From assembly GCA_902783205.1 (NCBI GenBank), contig CACZQE010000011.1, forward strand, positions 1-6,300: a stretch of DNA of 6,300 nt, read 5' to 3'. This DNA comes from an uncultured Lachnospiraceae bacterium. GTDB taxonomy: Bacteria; Bacillota_A; Clostridia; Lachnospirales; Lachnospiraceae. The notes beneath the pieces were generated by a model that was not told where the DNA came from, ran no database searches, and saw nothing but the letters and a program-made list of their open reading frames with translations. Positions within the stretch are counted from its first letter, which is position 1. Each line of letters starts with the position of its first letter. Both the position numbers and the translations under genes were made by a program. This document shows, piece by piece, positions 1 through 6,300 of this stretch.

Positions 1-790
1 GGCCATCGAAGACAAGTTTGAAACCATGCCAGTGGTCGCCGATGTTGTCATAGGCGGTTTTCCCTGTCAGGATATATCTATCAATGGAAAAATGGCGGGT
101 ATCGATGGAAAAAGAAGCGGCCTGTATATCTGGATGGTAAAGGCTGTTGACAGAATCCGTCCTAAAGTTTTCATTGCGGAAAATGTGAAAGCCTTGCTTA
201 TGAAGAGGCATGAAGCTTCGCTTGATCGTGTCATTAGAGATTTTTCAGCGATTGGCTACAATATCTCATACCATCTCTACGACGCGGCTGATTACGGTGT
301 TCCTCAGACACGCGAACGAGTTATTATTGTGGGGATCCGTAAAGATATAGACGCGACATTTAGCCCACCGACTCCCATTACAGCAGAAAAGCCAGTAACG
401 GCAAAAGAGGCTTTGCAGGATTTGGAAAACAAGGCTGAAGATCAGTCAATAAATCATATCTGGTCAGCGGCAAAGCCGTCCTCGGGCCAAGGACTTCGTT
501 TTCTGACAGCTGACGCTCCGGGTACAACTATGCGTTCGGAATGCCATGGAAACTTACAGTTTCATTACTCACTTCCGAGGCGTATTTCCATGCGCGAAGC
601 GGCTCGCATACAATCATTCCCGGATGATTTCATTTTTGTGGCTAAACTGCGGGAAACTGAGAGGATGATAGGAAACGCAGTACCGCCGGTATTCGCGTGG
701 CATGTCGCCAATTCCGTGCTTGATGTGCTTAAAGAAGCTGAAGGAGGAGAAGTGCGTGAACATCGAAGTGTTTCACTATCTGTTGGATAA
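1..790 (+). CDS. DNA (cytosine-5-)-methyltransferase, 5'-truncated by the window edge
   Basis: Transfers a methyl group from S-adenosylmethionine to C5 of cytosine within a specific DNA target; it is the protective half of the restriction-modification system. The reading frame is open to the left edge (codons begin at base 2), so the ATG at 26 is probably internal. The N-terminal SAM-binding motif I (FxGxGG) lies outside the window. Visible motifs in order: motif IV GGFPCQDIS with the catalytic Cys codon at 65-67; motif VI AENVKALL (about 178-202); motif VIII VPQTRERVIIVG (about 299-334); a short target-recognition region around NHIWSAAK to GTTMRSECHG (about 450-550); then motif IX RISMREAARIQSFPDDF and motif X MIGNAVPPVFAWHVA. 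All expected C-terminal motifs are intact, so the gene looks functional. The target sequence cannot be read from the protein. The 3' end overlaps the next gene by 35 bases, indicating cotranscription. Family assignment is very secure. Confidence 0.96.
   Translation, partial: AIEDKFETMPVVADVVIGGFPCQDISINGKMAGIDGKRSGLYIWMVKAVDRIRPKVFIAENVKALLMKRHEASLDRVIRDFSAIGYNISYHLYDAADYGVPQTRERVIIVGIRKDIDATFSPPTPITAEKPVTAKEALQDLENKAEDQSINHIWSAAKPSSGQGLRFLTADAPGTTMRSECHGNLQFHYSLPRRISMREAARIQSFPDDFIFVAKLRETERMIGNAVPPVFAWHVANSVLDVLKEAEGGEVREHRSVSLSVG
742..747 (+). promoter_or_regulatory. Shine-Dalgarno sequence of the endonuclease gene, inside the methyltransferase gene
   Basis: A perfect AGGAGG lies 8 bases before the GTG at 756-758. 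No comparable site precedes the ATG at 702, so this site fixes the start of the downstream gene. Because it sits inside the upstream coding region, endonuclease translation is probably coupled to translation of the methyltransferase. Confidence 0.75.
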
Positions 791-1895
791 AATCTGCTGC
801 CAATTGACTGAAGAAGCGCGATCTTCCGGGTTTAAAAAGGCTTTGGCATTTGAAAACCGTGTCCGCGAAGTTACTCAAGCTCAGGCCGATTTATTGGACG
901 CTGATATTGATACACAACGAGGATCTTTAAAGGCGTTCCAATCTGATTTTCCATTGAAATTGTCAGTTGATATGAATCCCCCAGCGCAGGGATTTCCAGA
1001 TATTGTGCTTGGTGATGTAGGAATTGAAGTCAAGTTTACGGAAGCTGATACTTGGCGCTGCATTGCCAATTCTGTCCTGGAAACAAATAAGGTACAATCA
1101 GTTAAGCACATCTGTGTAGTTTACTGTAAAATGGGAGGCGTTCCAGAAGTCCGGTATGATGACTGGGAGCATGCGGTGATGCATGTCCGCACTTCACATG
1201 TGCCACGCTTTGAATTGGAAATAGGGACAGAGCGCTCCCTGTTCTCTATTATGGGAATTTCCTATGACAGTTTTTCAGCGCTGGAGATGTCTGAAAAAAT
1301 GGTTTATATCCGCAACTATGCTCGTTCACGTCTGAAAGAAGGCGAGCATTTATGGTGGCTTGATGATCCTTCTGATGACTCTGCAAGCAGCCATGCCCTG
1401 CCGCTTAACGCCCGTTTGTACACTAATCTTGAAATGGACGAAAAAACAAGGCTAAGAGCGGAAGCTGTATTACTCTGCCCACAGATACTCAGCTCAGGAC
1501 GAAGCAGGCACAAGTATGACGATCTGGTAATGTTCATGCTGACATACCATGGTGTCTTGTGTCATCAGGCGCGAGATTTGTTTTCGGCTGGTTCCGCGGC
1601 AGGAGTTGGTGGGAACGGGCGAATCAAAGAAACGAAGATGGAAGATCGTTTAGTTGGAAAAGACTTTGACGGGATCTATATTCTCCGAGCCCTTCTACTA
1701 CTGGAAGATGACATGGTTAAGGCTGCTGGTTATCTCGAAGACAAACTATTCATTGAATACTGGGGAGAAGAAGCATGCTCGAAAATCGATATTCATTCCC
1801 CACGGGCAAGAATACGCTACTGGCTGGAGCAAGCCGATAAATACGCAAATGAGTGGAGACCATCAGATTACCTGTTTCTCGACTATCAGCAGTAG
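756..1895 (+). CDS. Putative type II restriction endonuclease, PD-(D/E)XK type
   Basis: Likely the cleaving partner of the adjacent methyltransferase. I chose the GTG at 756 (379 aa, beginning MNIEVFHYLL) because of the AGGAGG 8 bases upstream. The longer frame from ATG 702 has no such site and would add 18 residues that are out-of-frame translation of the methyltransferase tail. The nuclease signature is P81-D82 followed, after a short beta-hairpin-like stretch, by E91-V-K93 (GFPDIVLGDVGIEVKFT). A possible additional acidic residue is E33 in AFENRVREV. Downstream stretches GGVPEVRYDDWEHAV and HVRTSHVPRFELEIG look like conserved core positions. The C-terminal half (about residues 200-379) has no motif I recognise and may carry DNA recognition. 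Gene order and the motif support endonuclease function; the exact family and cleavage site are not recognisable. An alternative is a helper nuclease, with cleavage done by the downstream proteins. Confidence 0.78.
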   Translation: MNIEVFHYLLDKICCQLTEEARSSGFKKALAFENRVREVTQAQADLLDADIDTQRGSLKAFQSDFPLKLSVDMNPPAQGFPDIVLGDVGIEVKFTEADTWRCIANSVLETNKVQSVKHICVVYCKMGGVPEVRYDDWEHAVMHVRTSHVPRFELEIGTERSLFSIMGISYDSFSALEMSEKMVYIRNYARSRLKEGEHLWWLDDPSDDSASSHALPLNARLYTNLEMDEKTRLRAEAVLLCPQILSSGRSRHKYDDLVMFMLTYHGVLCHQARDLFSAGSAAGVGGNGRIKETKMEDRLVGKDFDGIYILRALLLLEDDMVKAAGYLEDKLFIEYWGEEACSKIDIHSPRARIRYWLEQADKYANEWRPSDYLFLDYQQ

Positions 1896-1922
1896 CGTTA
1901 TTTCAAAAAAGGACTTGGTTCA

Positions 1923-2363
1923 ATGCGCGATTCAGAAACAACGCATAGGATAATGTCTTCTATCCGCTCAAAGGATACGAAACCGGAAATGGCTTTGCGT
2001 AGGGCGTTATGGAAACGTGGCATGCGCTATCGCGTCAACGACCCAAAACTGCCAGGCAAACCTGATATCGTCTTCTCACGGGCAAAGATCGTTGTGTTCT
2101 GCGATGGTGATTACTGGCATGGGCACAACTGGGCTCTTCGAGGTTATGCTTCTCTCGAAGAAGAGCTGACGCGGTATGGCGAGTACTGGCAAAAGAAAAT
2201 CCGTAGGAATGTTGAAAGAGACGTGAAAAACAATCAGTTGTTGAACGAAGCTGGCTGGATGGTCATTCGTTTCTGGGAGAGCGACATCAAGGCGGATGTA
2301 GAAAAATGCGCTGATCATGTTCACTCAGAATACAGTAAGCGAGTGTATGGAAGTAAAAACTAA
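1923..2363 (+). CDS. Vsr-like (very short patch repair family) DNA endonuclease
   Basis: 146 aa, the usual length for Vsr. Canonical Vsr nicks 5' of the T in T:G mismatches created when 5-methylcytosine deaminates, and its genes are often beside C5 methyltransferases, as here. Visible landmarks: an N-terminal IRSKDTKPE segment (residues 14-22), PGKPD with D48 matching catalytic D51 of E. coli Vsr, YWHGH with H66 matching catalytic H69, W89 matching the intercalating-region W86, and NVERD at 96-100, shared with E. coli Vsr. Zinc ligands of E. coli Vsr are mostly lost: C66 is replaced by D63, C73 by W70 and C117 by S120; only the H71 equivalent (H68) remains. The start at 1923 follows AAAAAAGGA with 9 bases of spacing; the gene begins 27 bases after the endonuclease stop. 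Membership of the Vsr-like fold is secure. Whether it performs mismatch repair or is a restriction subunit is undecided. Confidence 0.9.
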   Translation: MRDSETTHRIMSSIRSKDTKPEMALRRALWKRGMRYRVNDPKLPGKPDIVFSRAKIVVFCDGDYWHGHNWALRGYASLEEELTRYGEYWQKKIRRNVERDVKNNQLLNEAGWMVIRFWESDIKADVEKCADHVHSEYSKRVYGSKN

Positions 2364-2384
2364 AATCCGGTAGGAGGTACTCCG

Positions 2385-4436
2385 ATGCCTTTCACGATAA
2401 GTGTTGCGGGACAAGTGGGACAGATCAAACTTGCGCAGTCAAAGGCGCTCTGGCCCTTGTTTGAAACTGTAGTAAACTCAATTCAGTCGTTAGAAGATAC
2501 TGATGAACCGAATAAAACGATCATAGTAGAAGCCCATCGAGATCCCTCTGTCCAGATAAAAATCTCTTCTGATGGCTCAAAGATCGAAGAACCCTCACAC
2601 TTTGTTGAGTTTGTAGTAACCGACAATGGGAATGGCTTCAACGATGAAAATTACCGGTCATTTATGGAAGCATATTCCCAGCTAAAGGTAAAGAAAGGCT
2701 GCAAGGGAATAGGTCGATTTTTGTGGTTAAAAGCATTTGAAGAGATTGGAATAGTCAGCACATTCATGGCGTCTGGCAAGTGGTATCGGCGCACTTTCAC
2801 TTTTTCGATCAATGGAATCACTCCGGAAGATAATCTCGAGGCTCTTTCCGGAGATAGTTACACAAGGTCGACACAGGTATATTTGAAAGGCTTCATTCCT
2901 TTATATAGGGATTCTGTCGGGTATAAACTTGACAGCTTGGCAAAAAAGATAATTGAGCACTGCCTCCCATATTTCATAATGGGCACATGCCCTGTCATCA
3001 TATTGAAAGATAATCGCGGTGAATCGATTCAGTTGAATGATTATTACGACAGGACTTATAAGGACTCTCTTCACCATGAGCCGATGACTCTAAAAAACAG
3101 AAACTATATACTTTATCATATGCTTCTCCAAGAAGGAGCCGATAAACATGAATTGCATTTATGCGCAAACAACCGTGAAGTGAAGTCATTTGATCTATCT
3201 AAAAAGATACCAAATCTTCAGAAACGTTTGGAAGCAGAAGAAGGTAGCGTTTATTATGTTGGTTATCTCGCAAGTGATTACCTGGATCAGGCTATAAACG
3301 CAGAGCGCTCCGAATTCGTCTTTTCCGAACTTCCCATCATGGGAGATTCCAGCCCAGCGAGTGAAGATGAAATCGTTGACGCCGCGATTGGCATTATAAA
3401 AATATATCTACATGATGACCTGACACGGATAAATGAAGAAAAACGGCAGCAAATTGACAGGCTTGTTCAGAGCGCTCGACCACAATATCGTTATCTACTG
3501 AGCAGGCGACCGGCGGTTTATGATATTATTCCAGCCGGACTGACAGACGATAAATTGGATCTCGAGTTATACCGACACCAACAACAGTGGGAATATGAGA
3601 CCGCCAGGACAAAGCAGGAAATCGATGAACACATTAGGCAAGAGGTGGAGCCGGATTCTGTTTTCGAGAAGTTATTTAGGGAATACTGCCAGAATATAAC
3701 TGATCTAAGCCGCGCGGGCCTGGCTGAATATGTCGCTCGCCGTAAGGCTGTTATTGAATTACTCGAACAAGCGCTCGAGGCGGATAATAGTGGAAAATAC
3801 AGCAAAGAGTCGAGAATCCATTCTATTATATGCCCCATGCAAACAACCTCAGATGAGGTGCCTTTTGAAGACATGAATCTGTGGCTTATTGATGATAGAC
3901 TGGCATATCATTACTATCTCGCTTCTGATAAGAGAATAGATACACTAAATCCGTTGCTGTTGCAAAGTGGTGATAGCAGGAGAATGGATATTGCGGTTTT
4001 TGATTCTGCTATGTCTTATACAGCTGATCCTGAAAACATCAACTCCATCACAATCGTTGAGTTTAAAAGACCGATGAGGAATGATGGTGAAAACGATCCA
4101 GTTGCGCAAGTTTTGAGATACGTGAAAGCCATAAAGGATGGTAAGATCACCAAAAAGAATGGCCGTAGCTTTGGTGACATGAGTCGTGTTGCCTTCTATT
4201 GTTATGTGATTGCCGATTTGACCCCTTCTTTGTGCGAGTCTGCTGAACTCGCTTCCTTAACAAGAACTCAGGACGGACAAGGATACTTTGGATACAATCC
4301 GTCTCGAGGAGCCTATATTGAAGTTATCTCTTATGATAAACTTCTTAAAGACGCAAAACAAAGGAACCAGGTTTTGTTTGATAAGCTATTTAACCCGAAA
4401 AATGGTGACGTGTCATTCCCTGAGTTATTGGGATAA
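2385..4436 (+). CDS. GHKL (MutL/MORC-like) ATPase with C-terminal PD-(D/E)XK-like nuclease motif
   Basis: 683 aa, probably cytoplasmic: no signal peptide or membrane segment is visible. The N-terminus carries the Bergerat ATP-binding fold: E27-T-V-V-N31 (N box, with Glu as likely general base and Asn as Mg ligand), D80-N-G-N-G84 (G1 box) and G105-C-K-G-I-G110 (G2 box). Residues roughly 200-330 resemble a transducer region, including LDQAINAERSEFVF (N305, E307, R308). A charged, probably helical region (about 385-480) links to a C-terminal domain with D535 (RMDIAVF), E559-F-K561 (ITIVEFKRP) and Q575...Y579 (AQVLRYVKAIK), the spacing expected for a PD-(D/E)XK-like nuclease core. Start ATG follows AGGAGGT with 6 bases of spacing, 21 bases after the Vsr-like gene. 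In the operon it likely acts as an ATP-gated clamp or effector for restriction. ATPase assignment is very secure; the nuclease domain is inferred from motif spacing. It lacks histidine-kinase features. Confidence 0.9.
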   Translation: MPFTISVAGQVGQIKLAQSKALWPLFETVVNSIQSLEDTDEPNKTIIVEAHRDPSVQIKISSDGSKIEEPSHFVEFVVTDNGNGFNDENYRSFMEAYSQLKVKKGCKGIGRFLWLKAFEEIGIVSTFMASGKWYRRTFTFSINGITPEDNLEALSGDSYTRSTQVYLKGFIPLYRDSVGYKLDSLAKKIIEHCLPYFIMGTCPVIILKDNRGESIQLNDYYDRTYKDSLHHEPMTLKNRNYILYHMLLQEGADKHELHLCANNREVKSFDLSKKIPNLQKRLEAEEGSVYYVGYLASDYLDQAINAERSEFVFSELPIMGDSSPASEDEIVDAAIGIIKIYLHDDLTRINEEKRQQIDRLVQSARPQYRYLLSRRPAVYDIIPAGLTDDKLDLELYRHQQQWEYETARTKQEIDEHIRQEVEPDSVFEKLFREYCQNITDLSRAGLAEYVARRKAVIELLEQALEADNSGKYSKESRIHSIICPMQTTSDEVPFEDMNLWLIDDRLAYHYYLASDKRIDTLNPLLLQSGDSRRMDIAVFDSAMSYTADPENINSITIVEFKRPMRNDGENDPVAQVLRYVKAIKDGKITKKNGRSFGDMSRVAFYCYVIADLTPSLCESAELASLTRTQDGQGYFGYNPSRGAYIEVISYDKLLKDAKQRNQVLFDKLFNPKNGDVSFPELLG

Positions 4437-4446
4437 TTGAGCAATA

Positions 4447-4480
4447 AGCGCCTCTCATCCACAACCGGAAGAGAGGCGTT
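4447..4480. terminator. Hairpin between convergent genes, probable bidirectional terminator
   Basis: An exact 8-bp inverted repeat, CGCCTCTC at 4449-4456 and GAGAGGCG at 4471-4478, flanks a 14-base loop; it extends by one G-T and one A-T pair to 4447 and 4480. It lies 10 bases after the ATPase stop and just beyond the polymerase stop on the other strand. The + strand tail (TTGTTCATTGTTT) and the - strand tail (CTTATTGCTCAATT) are only moderately T-rich, so termination strength is uncertain. Its place between two converging stop codons supports the call. Confidence 0.7.
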
Positions 4481-4482
4481 GT

Positions 4483-6300
4483 TCATTGTTTCTGATAAAA
4501 CGCGCACTCATACCCATCCGCCCGCAGCTCGATTCTAGGCAGCCACGGCGGCGTCCTCCCCATCTGCTCACAGACAGCGTCCAGCGATACCCGGGGATCG
4601 CACTCGATGATCAGCTCGTCGTGAACGTGCCCGCAGATAAAACAGTGCGACAGCGTCCGCATGGCGTATGCCAGGATATCCCGGCTGACGGCTTGAACGA
4701 TGTTCTCGACGAACTTCGGACCGTAGGATTCGATGCGGCTCCACTTTTTCTGGGCGTCGATGCCCATATACGTGACGGACTTGCCGCCGAACTTGTTCTC
4801 GCCGATGCGGGGCTTAACATAGGCCAGACGACGACCGGACGGCAATGTGATAAACAGCATGCCGTTGTGGACCTCAAAATGGACGCAGCCGACCTTTTGC
4901 GGGATTCGCATCTCGATGGCGGTCTTCGCTGCCTCGTCCACTGCCCACCAGTAGGCCACGATGTTGGGATTGGATTCGCGCCACATAGTGACCAGTGGCT
5001 GAAGCTCGTCTTCAGTCAGCCCCATGTCCAATGCGCCCATGGCCTTCAGCGCGCCAACGGAGCCGCCGTACCCGAGGGCAAGCTCGGCGATCTTGCCCTT
5101 CTGGCGGAGGTGCGCATTCTGGCCGTGCTTTTCAACCGGCACGCCGAACATCCTACTGGCGCTCTCACAGTAGATGTCCCTGCCGTTGTGGAACACGTCG
5201 GCGCGCCACTTCTCCCCGGCCAGATGTGAAAGTACCCGCGCCTCTATGGCGGAAAAGTCGCTGACGATGAACTTGTAACCGGGGCGCGGAATGAACGCCG
5301 TGCGGATGAGTTCGGACAACACGGCGGGCACAGAGTCGTACAGCATGGACAGCATTTCATAATCCCCAGACTTGACCAGATCACGCGCCTGCTCCAGATC
5401 CTCCATATGGTTCTGGGGCAGGTTTTGCAATTGGATCAGTCTGCCAGCCCAGCGGCCGGAGCGATTCGCGCCGTAGAACTGGAACATGCCGTGGCAGCGG
5501 CCATCGGCGCAGACCGCGTTTTGCATTGCCTCGTATTTCCGCACGCTGCTCTTGGCCAGCTGCAGCCGGAGCGCCAGCACCTCCACCAGGTCCTCAGGCG
5601 CTGTTTTCATCATGGCGGCGACATCCTTCTTGCCCAGGCTGTAGACCTCCATACCGTTTTCAATCAAATAGACCTTCATCTGTGAGACCGAGTTGGGATT
5701 GTCCAGCCCGGTCTTTTTTTGCATTTTGGCAGTCAGGTCAGCCTTGGACAACTCGTCGATGCGCAGCGCCTGCGCCACCATCTCCCGGTCGATCATGATG
5801 CCGCGGTCGTTGATTTGCTGGTCCAGGTGATACTCATCCCATACGGTGTCCGGCACAGGGTAATGCCGCAGGCGCTCCTGGATCTGCATTTCCACCTGCA
5901 CGTCGCGCTCATTGTACTTTTTGAATAGTGCCCATTTGTCCAGCGCATGCTCCGGCAGGTTCCATGCGCGACCAGCTGTTCTGCTGGGTGTGCAGAAAAA
6001 CCGGATAAGCTCCTTGCCTTCCTTCAGCTTCTGCTCCTCAAAGCCCAGCACAGCGCCGACCTTTTCCAAGCCCAGCGGCAGCCCGTTGTACGCAGCCCAC
6101 ACCAGGGTGCATTTCCACGAAGCCGGATCCAGATAGTTCTGCACCGGATCACCCTCGATGCTGTATGTGGAGAAATACTGCGGGTAGTTCCGCCGCAGCC
6201 AGACGGAGAGACAGACGCGCTCGAAGCTGGCGTTGTAAGCCCATTTTGTCACCTGGTCATCGGACAGCGCCGCAAGAATGTCATTTGGAATGACGTCCCC
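4483..6300 (-). CDS. Phage-type family A DNA polymerase with 3'-5' exonuclease, 5'-truncated by the window edge
   Basis: Replicative or gap-filling DNA polymerase of phage type. The frame stays open from GTG 6252 to the right edge (16 more codons), so that GTG is probably internal and the N-terminus with exonuclease motif I is missing. Counting from the 6252 codon: Exo II is YNASFER (N7, E11), Exo III is Y113-NER-D117, a template/primer-binding segment is GANRSGRWAGRLIQLQNLPQ (261-280), motif A is SDFSAIEARVLSHL with catalytic D332 (codon 5257-5259), motif B or O-helix is R383...K387...L391...Y395-G-G, and motif C is HVHDELIIE with catalytic D545 (codon 4618-4620). Polymerase residues are all in place, so the enzyme looks active. 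Chromosomal Pol I usually has Phe or Tyr where L391 sits and DYSQIELR at motif A, which favours a phage or prophage lineage. It runs toward the restriction operon and has higher G+C. Confidence 0.95.
   Translation of the reverse strand, partial: GDVIPNDILAALSDDQVTKWAYNASFERVCLSVWLRRNYPQYFSTYSIEGDPVQNYLDPASWKCTLVWAAYNGLPLGLEKVGAVLGFEEQKLKEGKELIRFFCTPSRTAGRAWNLPEHALDKWALFKKYNERDVQVEMQIQERLRHYPVPDTVWDEYHLDQQINDRGIMIDREMVAQALRIDELSKADLTAKMQKKTGLDNPNSVSQMKVYLIENGMEVYSLGKKDVAAMMKTAPEDLVEVLALRLQLAKSSVRKYEAMQNAVCADGRCHGMFQFYGANRSGRWAGRLIQLQNLPQNHMEDLEQARDLVKSGDYEMLSMLYDSVPAVLSELIRTAFIPRPGYKFIVSDFSAIEARVLSHLAGEKWRADVFHNGRDIYCESASRMFGVPVEKHGQNAHLRQKGKIAELALGYGGSVGALKAMGALDMGLTEDELQPLVTMWRESNPNIVAYWWAVDEAAKTAIEMRIPQKVGCVHFEVHNGMLFITLPSGRRLAYVKPRIGENKFGGKSVTYMGIDAQKKWSRIESYGPKFVENIVQAVSRDILAYAMRTLSHCFICGHVHDELIIECDPRVSLDAVCEQMGRTPPWLPRIELRADGYECAFYQKQ

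Noticed and set aside
702..755. Longer N-terminus for the endonuclease from ATG 702
   Set aside because: There is no good ribosome binding site before 702, the extra residues are an alternate frame of methyltransferase motif X and tail, and AGGAGG is ideally placed for GTG 756.
26..790. Complete short methyltransferase starting at ATG 26
   Set aside because: The frame is open upstream to the window edge and motif I for SAM binding is missing, so the gene is cut by the window; it is not a naturally short protein.
1654..1953. 99-codon + strand frame bridging the endonuclease and Vsr-like genes
   Set aside because: It overlaps both supported genes in another frame, and the translation shows no family-like motif.
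2385..4436. Sensor histidine kinase or housekeeping MutL
   Set aside because: There is no phosphoacceptor-His dimerisation domain or membrane segment, and the C-terminus carries a VEFKRP nuclease-like motif in place of the usual MutL dimerisation region. The operon context is restriction-modification.
1..4436. DISARM or BREX defence system
   Set aside because: No helicase, PglZ-type phosphatase, DUF1998 or phospholipase D gene is present in the window; the gene set fits a C5-methyltransferase restriction system with a GHKL ATPase.
4486..5229. Long open frame of 247 codons on the + strand
   Set aside because: It lies wholly antisense to the polymerase gene, whose catalytic motifs A, B and C are unmistakable. 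High G+C makes long antisense open frames common, and the translation has no recognisable motif.
4483..6300. Chromosomal DNA polymerase I
   Set aside because: The motif A and O-helix sequences and the short C-terminal layout fit phage-type family A polymerases better. The N-terminus is outside the window, so a 5'-3' exonuclease domain cannot be strictly excluded.

Overview
The window looks like a mobile region (prophage, phage or phage-derived element) of a bacterium, probably a Firmicute of the Clostridia type. This guess rests on the phage-style family A DNA polymerase, strong AGGAGG-type ribosome binding sites and the gene content. No taxonomic marker gene is present, so the host assignment is only suggestive. 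The DNA is almost entirely coding, and no gap approaches 300 bases.

Positions 1-4436 (+ strand) hold a tightly packed four-gene restriction-modification operon. It begins with a C5-cytosine DNA methyltransferase whose N-terminus lies before the window. Next comes a putative PD-(D/E)XK restriction endonuclease that starts on a GTG inside the methyltransferase gene. A Vsr-like short nuclease follows, and the last gene is a large GHKL (MutL/MORC-like) ATPase carrying a PD-(D/E)XK-like motif near its C-terminus. The first junction overlaps, and the other two are separated by 27 and 21 bases, so a single transcript is likely.

Positions 4437-4482 are a short convergent intergenic gap. Its hairpin can serve as a terminator for both sides.

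Positions 4483-6300 (- strand) encode most of a phage-type family A DNA polymerase with a 3'-5' exonuclease domain. Its N-terminus lies beyond the right edge. This gene is visibly richer in G+C than the operon (hand count: 42 of 60 at 5041-5100 against 27 of 60 at 2521-2580), which suggests that the operon is later-acquired cargo placed beside a replication gene.

How the genes may work together: the methyltransferase protects host or element DNA at its target site, and the PD-(D/E)XK protein is the best candidate for cutting unmethylated DNA. The Vsr-like protein may either repair T:G mismatches left by 5-methylcytosine deamination or act as a further nuclease subunit. The GHKL ATPase-nuclease probably couples ATP-driven dimerisation or DNA clamping to cleavage. 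Methyltransferase/Vsr/GHKL neighbourhoods of this sort have been described in comparative genomics as restriction systems related to the origin of MORC ATPases, so the general architecture is known. The parts that merit attention are the nuclease fused to the ATPase and the non-canonical metal site of the Vsr-like protein.
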